Positions 1-4,993 of a DNA stretch of 5,808 bases are shown one piece after another. Below the pieces are notes generated by a model. It made no database searches, was not told where the DNA came from, and worked only from the letters and a program-made list of their open reading frames with translations. Source of the DNA: Phycisphaerae bacterium (GTDB lineage Bacteria > Planctomycetota > Phycisphaerae > Sedimentisphaerales > SM23-30). The stretch is from positions 1 to 5,808 of the forward strand of contig JAIPFO010000257.1 of the NCBI GenBank assembly GCA_021736565.1, given 5' to 3'. The first letter of the stretch is position 1. Every line of letters starts with the position of its first letter. The position numbers and the translations under genes were made by a program.

Positions 1-1
1 G

Positions 2-226
2 GCAAAAGTAAACATGATCGACGGAGAAGAAAAATGGACCGCGCTGATGTTCGCCGCCGCCGAAGGTCAAACCGCTACCGTCAAAACCCTGCTCGACCAT
101 GGCGCCAATTGGAAAATGCTCGACATCGACGGTGAGTCCGCCCGGGATTTCGCCGCTAGTAAAAACCACACTGAAACGGTCAATGTCCTCGATACGTTCG
201 CAAAATCAAAAGCCAGCAAGGAATGA
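2..226 (+). CDS. Ankyrin-repeat protein, C-terminal fragment
   Basis: This is the 3' end of a gene that starts before the window. The frame is open from base 2, and the codons before the first ATG (base 14) read AKVN, which joins the following MID to give an ankyrin-type 'GA-x-VN' hairpin turn. The visible part holds one full ankyrin repeat (WTALMFAAAEGQ, then VKTLLDHGAN) and a final degenerate repeat (ESARDFAASKNH), ending in a lysine-rich tail. Ankyrin repeats form helix-turn-helix stacks that bind other proteins, so the role is probably as a binding scaffold; the partner and cellular location cannot be told from this end. A hairpin 43 bases after the stop may end the transcript. The ATG at 14 is almost certainly internal. 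The ankyrin assignment is firm, but the function is unknown. Confidence 0.85.
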   Translation, partial: AKVNMIDGEEKWTALMFAAAEGQTATVKTLLDHGANWKMLDIDGESARDFAASKNHTETVNVLDTFAKSKASKE

Positions 227-268
227 TGCCAGCGGCATAAATATTTTAGAGCCCACTAATCACCCCTT

Positions 269-303
269 AAGGGCTGGTCCACCTTTGACGGATCGCCCTT
301 TAA
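269..303 (+). terminator. Hairpin, candidate terminator of the ankyrin gene
   Basis: Bases 269-274 (AAGGGC) pair with 295-300 (GCCCTT), and 276-280 (GGTCC) pair with 290-294 (GGATC, one G.U pair). This leaves a single bulged T at 275 and a nine-base loop. The eleven-pair stem runs into TTTAA, a short T tract, so it could act as a weak intrinsic terminator between the ankyrin gene and the potassium-channel gene. It could instead be a leader hairpin of the downstream gene. The structure was folded by eye only. Confidence 0.45.
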
Positions 304-331
304 CGTGGGAGTCAGGAATAATCCCGTAACG

Positions 332-1846
332 ATGAATTATCGACAGATATTTCGACAACTTGGCATTTTGATCATACTGGTTGGCAGCTGTATGAGCACC
401 TCGCTCATCTGGGCGATCCTCGACCGTCATAACCCAAACGCTATCCGCCATATTATTGCCATTGCCATCTCCGTTTTTATCTGCCTGGCGTTAGGCGGTA
501 TTGGCCTGTGGATCGGTCGAAAGGCCGACAAACTCGAAGGCATGTATCGCAAGGAAGCCATCGCGGTGGTCGGGCTCGGCTGGCTGATCTGCGGGTTGAT
601 CGGGGCGTTACCATTCCTCCTCTCCGGCGTAATGACCGGGGCCTGCCCTGACTGGACCTGGTATGATCGTGTCGCGTCTGCCATTTTTGAAAGTGCCAGC
701 GGTTTCACCACCACAGGGGCCAGCATTTTTCCTTCCCCTGAATCCCTGCCCCGGGCGATCCTCTTCTGGCGATCTCTAACTCACTGGCTCGGCGGCATGG
801 GTATTGTTGTACTGTTCGTAGCGATCCTCGGCCAGGTCGGCCCCGGGGCAAAGTTCCTCTTTACCTCCGAAGTACCCGGGCCAATGTCCGAGTCCATTCG
901 CCCGCGAATACGACAGACCGCCATGCTCCTATGGCGAATCTACCTGGCGATCTCACTGGCACAGGTTATTTGTCTCTGTCTCAACGGCATGGACCTCTTC
1001 GAATCATTCTGCCATACCTTCGGGACCATGGCCACCGGCGGATTCAGCACGCGTAATGCCAGTGTCGGGGCGTATAACAGCTTTGGTATCGAATTGGTCA
1101 TCATCATTTTCATGGTGCTGGCCGGAACCAATTTCAACCTCTACGCCAACATCCTCCAGGGCCAATGGCGACAAGTATTCCGCAACCACGAACTGCGTGC
1201 CTATCTGCTGATTCTACTGGTCACGACATTACTGCTGACATTCGATCTGACCTTCCACAAAGTCCACGCGATCGGCCACTCCCTCCGCGCATCAGCTTTC
1301 CAGGCCGTCTCTATCATGACCACCACCGGATTCGGCAGCGAAGACTTCGATAAATGGCCCACCTTCTCACGATGGCTGCTGGTCACCATGATGTTTATCG
1401 GCGGCTCGGCCGGCTCTACCGGCGGCGGCATCAAGGTCATCCGCATCCTGCTGTTCGTTCGTATCGCCATGCTGGAGATCGAACAAACATTCCGACCCAG
1501 CGTCGTCCGCCCTCTCAAGATCAACCAGCACCCCCTGGACGATACCGTTCGACGTAACATCGGCGTTTACATCGGCCTGGTCCTGGTCATTACGTTCTTA
1601 TCAACCATTATTCTCACCATTCTGCAACATAACGATCCTGAATTTGACATCGAAACCGCCTTCACCGCGGTGATCGCTACAATAAACAACATCGGACCGG
1701 GCCTCAGTATGGTCGGCCCCACCGAAAACTTTGCCTTCTTCTCAGCACCCGCCAAATGCTTCCTGACATTATTGATGATTTTGGGACGGCTGGAGTTTAT
1801 GGCGATATTGTGCCTGTTCGTCCCGGCATTCTGGAAACGGGATTAA
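332..1846 (+). CDS. trkH: TrkH/KtrB-family potassium uptake channel subunit
   Basis: This is an integral inner-membrane subunit that forms the K+ pathway of Trk/Ktr uptake systems, normally gated by a cytoplasmic TrkA/KtrA ring. It is 504 residues, close to the roughly 485 of enterobacterial TrkH. All four filter loops are visible, each with its glycine: SGFTTTG (residues 123-129), TMATGG (232-237), MTTTGFG (329-335) and NNIGPG (452-457). The glycine-rich segment GGSAGSTGGGIK (357-368) matches the intramembrane gating loop of the family. The block HWLGGMGIVVLF after the first filter is also typical, and many hydrophobic segments fill the rest. I chose ATG 332 over GTG 305 because MNYRQIFRQLG resembles family N-termini and GTG 305 directly follows a hairpin; the only Shine-Dalgarno-like AGGA (314-317) sits rather far upstream. 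No trkA lies in the window. Whether it is TrkH or KtrB by partner is not resolved. Confidence 0.93.
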   Translation: MNYRQIFRQLGILIILVGSCMSTSLIWAILDRHNPNAIRHIIAIAISVFICLALGGIGLWIGRKADKLEGMYRKEAIAVVGLGWLICGLIGALPFLLSGVMTGACPDWTWYDRVASAIFESASGFTTTGASIFPSPESLPRAILFWRSLTHWLGGMGIVVLFVAILGQVGPGAKFLFTSEVPGPMSESIRPRIRQTAMLLWRIYLAISLAQVICLCLNGMDLFESFCHTFGTMATGGFSTRNASVGAYNSFGIELVIIIFMVLAGTNFNLYANILQGQWRQVFRNHELRAYLLILLVTTLLLTFDLTFHKVHAIGHSLRASAFQAVSIMTTTGFGSEDFDKWPTFSRWLLVTMMFIGGSAGSTGGGIKVIRILLFVRIAMLEIEQTFRPSVVRPLKINQHPLDDTVRRNIGVYIGLVLVITFLSTIILTILQHNDPEFDIETAFTAVIATINNIGPGLSMVGPTENFAFFSAPAKCFLTLLMILGRLEFMAILCLFVPAFWKRD

Positions 1847-1886
1847 AAAAGACCTCCGCGTCATAAGTTTTTAACGCGTTGACCCT

Positions 1887-1907
1887 GGTGTCTAACGGAC
1901 ATTTTTT
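1887..1907 (+). terminator. Weak candidate terminator after the potassium-channel gene
   Basis: TGTC (1889-1892) pairs with GACA (1898-1901) around a five-base loop, extendable by two G.T pairs, and is followed at once by six Ts (1902-1907). The stem is short and poor in GC. A second dyad just upstream, CGCGT (1857-1861) with ACGCG (1874-1878), has no T tract after it. One or both may end the channel transcript, but neither is strong. Confidence 0.3.
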
Positions 1908-1950
1908 CATGGTGACATATTTTAATTTTTCACCGAGTTCATACTTATAT

Positions 1951-1996
1951 ATCGCCCTGGGCGATCCCTTAAATACAGACGTTGCTTGCAGCGTCT
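1951..1996 (+). promoter_or_regulatory. Two tandem hairpins in the leader of the lipoprotein gene
   Basis: Two compact palindromes precede the lipoprotein gene. The first is ATCGCC-CTG-GGCGAT (1951-1965), six perfect pairs. The second is AGACGTTGC/GCAGCGTCT (1977-1985 with 1988-1996), nine pairs with one G.U, drawn with a two-base loop or more realistically eight pairs closing a four-base loop. The second ends 14 bases before the ribosome-binding GGAG (2011-2014). If transcribed, they would form a structured 5' leader able to affect translation or mRNA stability. An AT-rich TTATATAT tract (1945-1952) could be a -10 region, in which case the first palindrome overlaps the transcription start. 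I recognise no known riboswitch class. Confidence 0.35.
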
Positions 1997-2021
1997 CTTA
2001 ATTCTTTACTGGAGAACAATT

Positions 2022-2741
2022 ATGAAAATTAAACTACTCTTAATGGCCCTCTTACTGATCATTCCCGGTTGCGGCAAAAAAGAAAACACGCAGAAAAGCC
2101 CCGAGGGCACGATACGTATCTTTGCCGAGAACCTGACCCAGATGAATAAGCAAGGCTTCATGGCCGTCATCGACGGGAAACCACTGGAAAAAGAGGTCCT
2201 GGGTAATATGCTTGAGCTGGTCGGGACCATGGAACAGTTCCGAAAAGATATCGTCGCCCAATATGGCGAAACCGCCGGGGCCGATTTTCAAAAGGCCGGC
2301 TCAATGAGTGGTAAACTCGACCTCGCCAGTTTGAACAAAAAAATTGATGAAATGAAGATTGACATCCAGGGCGACAAGGCGACCTGCACCTTCCCGGATG
2401 ATGAAAAACCTATGGCGCTGGTTAAAAAAGAGGGGCTTTGGTATATTGACAGCAGTACCATAAAAGCCACCGATGGCATTGAAGCGGATCTCAAAAAAGT
2501 CAGCCAAATGTGGAGTCTGATCAATAGCAATGTCCAGAAACTTCGAAAAAAAGTCGGCCAGGAAAACGTCACCGTCGATTCACTCAAAAAAGAACTCGGC
2601 GAGACCATGATGAACGCGTTCATTACCACCCTGGCACCGGAAATGAAAATGGATATGGAAAAAATGAAAATGAATATGAAAAATGGCACGCCAAACGAAA
2701 TGCCAAAAATGGAGATAAAAATTCCCAGTAAACAAGATTGA
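2022..2741 (+). CDS. Predicted lipoprotein with NTF2-like core and Met-rich C-terminal tail
   Basis: The product has 239 residues and no family I can name firmly. The N-terminus is a lipoprotein signal: KIK, a hydrophobic stretch, then a lipobox-like IPGC with Cys17 as the lipidated residue. Glycine at +2 would allow export to an outer membrane under the usual sorting rule. After it, SPEGTIRIFAENL begins an alpha-helical region, and the strand-like stretch from about 118 to 143 (DKATCTF, then ALVKKEGLWYID) resembles the end of small NTF2-like/DUF4878-type lipoprotein domains. A charged, probably helical region follows. The last 32 residues are rich in Met and Lys, with a duplicated heptad MKMDMEK/MKMNMKN (208-221) and then MPKMEIK (227-233). 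ATG 2022 is preferred over an upstream TTG at 1986 because GGAG (2011-2014) lies seven bases before it and the signal peptide starts there. The function is unknown; metal binding by the Met tail is a guess. Confidence 0.8.
   Translation: MKIKLLLMALLLIIPGCGKKENTQKSPEGTIRIFAENLTQMNKQGFMAVIDGKPLEKEVLGNMLELVGTMEQFRKDIVAQYGETAGADFQKAGSMSGKLDLASLNKKIDEMKIDIQGDKATCTFPDDEKPMALVKKEGLWYIDSSTIKATDGIEADLKKVSQMWSLINSNVQKLRKKVGQENVTVDSLKKELGETMMNAFITTLAPEMKMDMEKMKMNMKNGTPNEMPKMEIKIPSKQD
2643..2684 (+). repeat. 21-base tandem duplication coding Met-rich heptads
   Basis: Bases 2643-2663 and 2664-2684 are adjacent 21-base units that differ at three positions by my count. They encode MKMDMEK and MKMNMKN. The unit length is a multiple of three, so the frame is kept. 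A diverged third heptad, MPKMEIK, follows at residues 227-233, separated by GTPNE. Confidence 0.8.
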
Positions 2742-2787
2742 CGCTGGCGACTTCCTTAACACGTAACACCATAGTAAAGGAGTTCTC

Positions 2788-3306
2788 ATGGACACCCTCC
2801 AGGCCATTACCACCCGCCGCAGCGTTCGCAGTTTCAGGCCCGACCCCGTTGACCGCGAACAGATCGACAAGCTAATGCACGCCGCGATGCACGCTCCCAG
2901 CGCGCACAATGAGCAGCCGTGGCATTTCATTATTATTGACGAGCGAAAGATCCTCGATGAGATCCCCAAGATCCACCCCTATTCAAAAATGCTCCTGGAG
3001 GCCCCCCTGGCCGTTTGCGTCTGTGCCGACCTCACCTTGGACAAAATGCCCGGCACGAATTTCTGGGTGCAGGATTGTTCGGCCGCAACCCAGAATATCC
3101 TCCTGGCCAGTTGCGATCTGGGCCTTGGCAGTTGCTGGCTGGGCCTCTATCCGCACGAAGAGCGCATCCTAAAACTAAGAGCGATGCTAAACCTGCCCGA
3201 AACCGTCACCCCCTTTAGTATCATCGCACTGGGCTACCCCCAAACCGCCCCCAAACAACCCGCGAGCCGATATAAAGCAAACAGGGTCCATGAAAACAGA
3301 TGGTAA
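2788..3306 (+). CDS. Nitroreductase-family FMN oxidoreductase, short form
   Basis: This is a cytoplasmic flavoprotein of the nitroreductase superfamily. Members bind FMN, usually as homodimers, and use NAD(P)H to reduce nitroaromatics, quinones or other acceptors; the natural substrate here cannot be told. Recognisable blocks in order are RRSVRSF (10-16, phosphate-contacting arginines of FMN binding), APSAHNEQPWHF (36-47, the 'PSxxNxQPW' signature), DCSAATQNILLA in the middle, the GLGSCWLG motif, IIALGYP near the C-terminus, and a terminal RVHENRW (166-172) of the KxHxxxW type. At 172 residues it is one of the shorter single-domain members but looks complete. The start is well supported: AAAGGAG (2776-2782) lies five bases before ATG. 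It follows the lipoprotein gene by 46 bases with no obvious terminator, so the two may be co-transcribed. It converges on the gene to the right. Confidence 0.92.
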   Translation: MDTLQAITTRRSVRSFRPDPVDREQIDKLMHAAMHAPSAHNEQPWHFIIIDERKILDEIPKIHPYSKMLLEAPLAVCVCADLTLDKMPGTNFWVQDCSAATQNILLASCDLGLGSCWLGLYPHEERILKLRAMLNLPETVTPFSIIALGYPQTAPKQPASRYKANRVHENRW

Positions 3307-3362
3307 TACCGACTGTATTGCAGGCTCGAATTATTCACCGCCGTCTTTGGGACTTAGTCATA

Positions 3363-3773
3363 TTAACGGCCGCCAATAAATGAATCTTTTGGCATAAAAA
3401 ACACATGGCCGCCTGGCTCGGTAAACGTCACGCCTTCTGGTGTCCATTCAACTGAACATTTTTCAAGATACTGATCAATGTCATTATGATATTCAAACGA
3501 ATAATTTTTAACATGACCATGGCGAATCTCATTTTGATCTTTCCCGACATAGAGAAAATAATTTCTTGGTAAAGTAAAAGGTATATGGCCAAAATCAAGA
3601 TTATCTTCGACAATATGAAAGTAATACGGCCCAGAACTCTTATAGTCAACCGCCATGGGTTTTTCCCAGGTCCTGACGATCCTGAACGTTGGCCTGGCCA
3701 GCCAGAATAGCAGAATACTCGTGAGAAGAAACGAGAGTAATACGATAGCGAGCAGGGGCTTGAATTTTTTCAT
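3363..3773 (-). CDS. Small single-pass membrane protein of unknown function, AT-rich
   Basis: From the ATG at 3773 the product has 136 residues: MKKFK, a hydrophobic helix (about 6-25), then an extracytoplasmic-looking domain rich in aromatic residues. This layout suggests a membrane-anchored protein facing away from the cytoplasm. The most conserved-looking part is the C-terminus, CSVEWTPEGVTF (106-117) followed by EPGGHVFFMPKDSF and a final IGGR. I vaguely associate such a C-terminus with uncharacterised proteins scattered across bacteria, but cannot name a family. The start is uncertain: an in-frame ATG at 3785 would add four residues, an in-frame TTG exists at 3848, and none has a clear Shine-Dalgarno. 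GC by hand count is near 40% over 3421-3780, against 52-57% in lines counted from both neighbours, which hints at acquisition by transfer. It is transcribed in the same direction as the isomerase gene, 106 bases after that gene's stop. Confidence 0.7.
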   Translation of the reverse strand: MKKFKPLLAIVLLSFLLTSILLFWLARPTFRIVRTWEKPMAVDYKSSGPYYFHIVEDNLDFGHIPFTLPRNYFLYVGKDQNEIRHGHVKNYSFEYHNDIDQYLEKCSVEWTPEGVTFTEPGGHVFFMPKDSFIGGR

Positions 3774-3879
3774 TGGCGATACCATAAAACGAAATGGGTG
3801 ATAGCAGTCACAAATAATATTGCTTACAGGGCAAACATAATGCGACAATCCCGAGACGCATTGATTATCATGCTGGTGA

Positions 3880-4842
3880 CTAAAATGCGTTTCGCAAAAC
3901 TGCCAGGCTCTTCGGGATGGCGGTCTGGTAATCTTCCTGGCCTTCGAATTCCAGGGAGATGTAGCCGCGGTAATTGTATTTTTTCATGATCTGACCGATC
4001 CGGGGGTAGTCCAGGTCGAGGGTATACCAGAGCCCGCCGCCGTAATAAGTTTTGCATTGCATGAAGACCGCCATGGGGGCCAGCTGCTCGAGCTTGTCGT
4101 AAGGGTCTTCCAGAAAATTACCCGTATCCAACAGCACGCTGAGCCAGGGCGAATCCACCGCCTCAACAATTCGCCGGACCCCTTCGGGCGTTCGGCCAAG
4201 GCCCCAGTGATTCTCTAAACCCATCACAACGCCGCATTTTTCGGCGGTTGGCAGACATTTCTCCAGGCTGTCGATCACCCAGGGGTAGCCATCTTCTTCG
4301 CTATAGCCCGGCAGCGGCGGCTCAATGCCGCGATTGGCCATCAGGGCGTCAAAATTCTTACTGGTGCCCCATCGCCCGGTATTGATGCGAATACAGCCGA
4401 TGCCCAGTTCATAAGCCTGCTCGATAAATGTGATCGTCTTGTCAATATTCTCCTGACGACTGGCCTTATCGGGTGAGACAAATCCCTGGTGGGTCGAAAG
4501 ACAGCAGAGGTCCATGCCATGGACCAGGGCCGTTCGTTTGATCTTTTGAAAGTAGCCTTTGCCCGGCGGGGCCATCTGGATCTGCAAAATATCAACGCCG
4601 TCAAAGCCCAGTTCCGCCGCCTTTTCAATACAGGTTTCAATCGGCATCTTCATGCCCGGCTTAAACCGCCAGAACGAATAGGTCGAAATCGCGATCGGAT
4701 TCCCTCGCCCGGGTTCCTTGCCCGGAATATCCGGGGGGGCGGTAACGCCACCCCGTGGCCCGCAACAGCCGCCCGCCACCCCGGCAGCAGCACCGGCCAG
4801 TAAACTATGCCCAAGAAAACCACGTCGATTAATTTTATCCAT
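3880..4842 (-). CDS. Tat-exported xylose-isomerase-like TIM-barrel protein (sugar isomerase/epimerase family)
   Basis: The product has 320 residues. The N-terminus holds a twin-arginine motif (NRRGFLG, Arg6-Arg7), an alanine/glycine-rich hydrophobic stretch, and AGGC ending at Cys26 that could serve as a lipobox. Export by Tat, perhaps with lipid anchoring, is therefore likely. From about residue 49 (PIAISTYSFWRF) it follows the AP_endonuc_2/xylose-isomerase-like barrel, whose members isomerise or epimerise sugars and related acids with a divalent metal. Apparent metal ligands are Glu210 (MGLENHWG), Asp239 (LLDTGNF), Gln262 (MQCK, where many relatives have His) and Glu298 (SLEFEG). ELGFDGVDI (77-85) and RINTGRWG are further family-like strands. 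The start is supported by AGGAA (complement of 4851-4855) eight bases upstream. The exact substrate is not predictable. Such secreted forms are numerous in planctomycetes. Confidence 0.88.
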   Translation of the reverse strand: MDKINRRGFLGHSLLAGAAAGVAGGCCGPRGGVTAPPDIPGKEPGRGNPIAISTYSFWRFKPGMKMPIETCIEKAAELGFDGVDILQIQMAPPGKGYFQKIKRTALVHGMDLCCLSTHQGFVSPDKASRQENIDKTITFIEQAYELGIGCIRINTGRWGTSKNFDALMANRGIEPPLPGYSEEDGYPWVIDSLEKCLPTAEKCGVVMGLENHWGLGRTPEGVRRIVEAVDSPWLSVLLDTGNFLEDPYDKLEQLAPMAVFMQCKTYYGGGLWYTLDLDYPRIGQIMKKYNYRGYISLEFEGQEDYQTAIPKSLAVLRNAF

Positions 4843-4911
4843 TTTTCAAGTTCCTGTGAAATAGAGGATCGTCTCAAGAACAATGCGTCAAAATACTTAG
4901 GATGCTGGCGT

Positions 4912-4935
4912 CAGGAGTGTATTCTAACCCTCCTG
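4912..4935 (-). promoter_or_regulatory. Short inverted repeat in the isomerase upstream region
   Basis: CAGGAG (4912-4917) and CTCCTG (4930-4935) form a six-pair dyad with a twelve-base spacer, between the end of the membrane-protein gene and the start of the isomerase gene. There is no T tract, so it is a poor intrinsic terminator. It may be a leader stem or chance. I found no convincing -35/-10 pair to place it against. Confidence 0.2.
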
Positions 4936-4942
4936 CCGGTGC

Positions 4943-4964
4943 ATTGCGATAAATCTATCACAAT
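4943..4964 (-). promoter_or_regulatory. 22-base dyad upstream of the isomerase gene, candidate operator or hairpin
   Basis: Read on the - strand the site is ATTGTGATA-GATT-TATCGCAAT. The nine-base arms match except at one position, and that position makes a G.U pair in RNA. It lies 30 bases past the stop of the membrane-protein gene and about 100 bases before the isomerase start. The TTGTGA...CGCAA layout loosely recalls CRP/FNR-type operators, but the spacing of the half sites does not fit the standard six-base CRP gap. No T tract follows, so it is unlikely to be a plain intrinsic terminator. Confidence 0.35.
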
Positions 4965-4993
4965 AAAATAGTACGCAAGAACTCCTCATGGTG

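Noticed and set aside
305..331. GTG at 305 as the start of the potassium-channel gene
   Set aside because: It lies right after the 269-300 hairpin, has no ribosome-binding site, and adds a polar MGVRNNPVT before the family-like MNYRQIFRQLG; ATG 332 is preferred.
940..1560. Several open frames overlapping the potassium-channel gene on both strands
   Set aside because: They are shadows of the channel coding sequence; products rich in Arg, His and Pro with no recognisable domain.
1986..2021. TTG at 1986 as the start of the lipoprotein gene
   Set aside because: It falls inside the second leader hairpin, and starting there would put a polar extension before the signal peptide, while ATG 2022 has a well-spaced GGAG.
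2288..2969. Two - strand open frames under the lipoprotein and nitroreductase genes
   Set aside because: The Phe/Ile/His-rich products are antisense of the Met/Lys-rich coding sequence; there are no motifs and no ribosome-binding site.
3307..3362. Bidirectional terminator between the converging nitroreductase and small membrane-protein genes
   Set aside because: I looked for a stem with flanking A/T tracts and found none; only trivial four-base complementarities are present.
3774..3848. Longer form of the small membrane protein starting at TTG 3848
   Set aside because: The added residues (Cys-rich, not signal-like) precede a clean MKKFK plus hydrophobic helix, and there is no ribosome-binding site for the TTG.
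4489..4803. Open frame on the + strand opposite the isomerase gene
   Set aside because: It is the complement of well-supported coding sequence, its product is arginine/proline-rich with no motif, and it has no start signal.
4861..4891. TTGACG (complement of 4886-4891) with CTCTAT (complement of 4861-4866) as the isomerase promoter
   Set aside because: The spacer is 19 bases, the -10 match is poor, and the start of transcription would fall on the ribosome-binding site.
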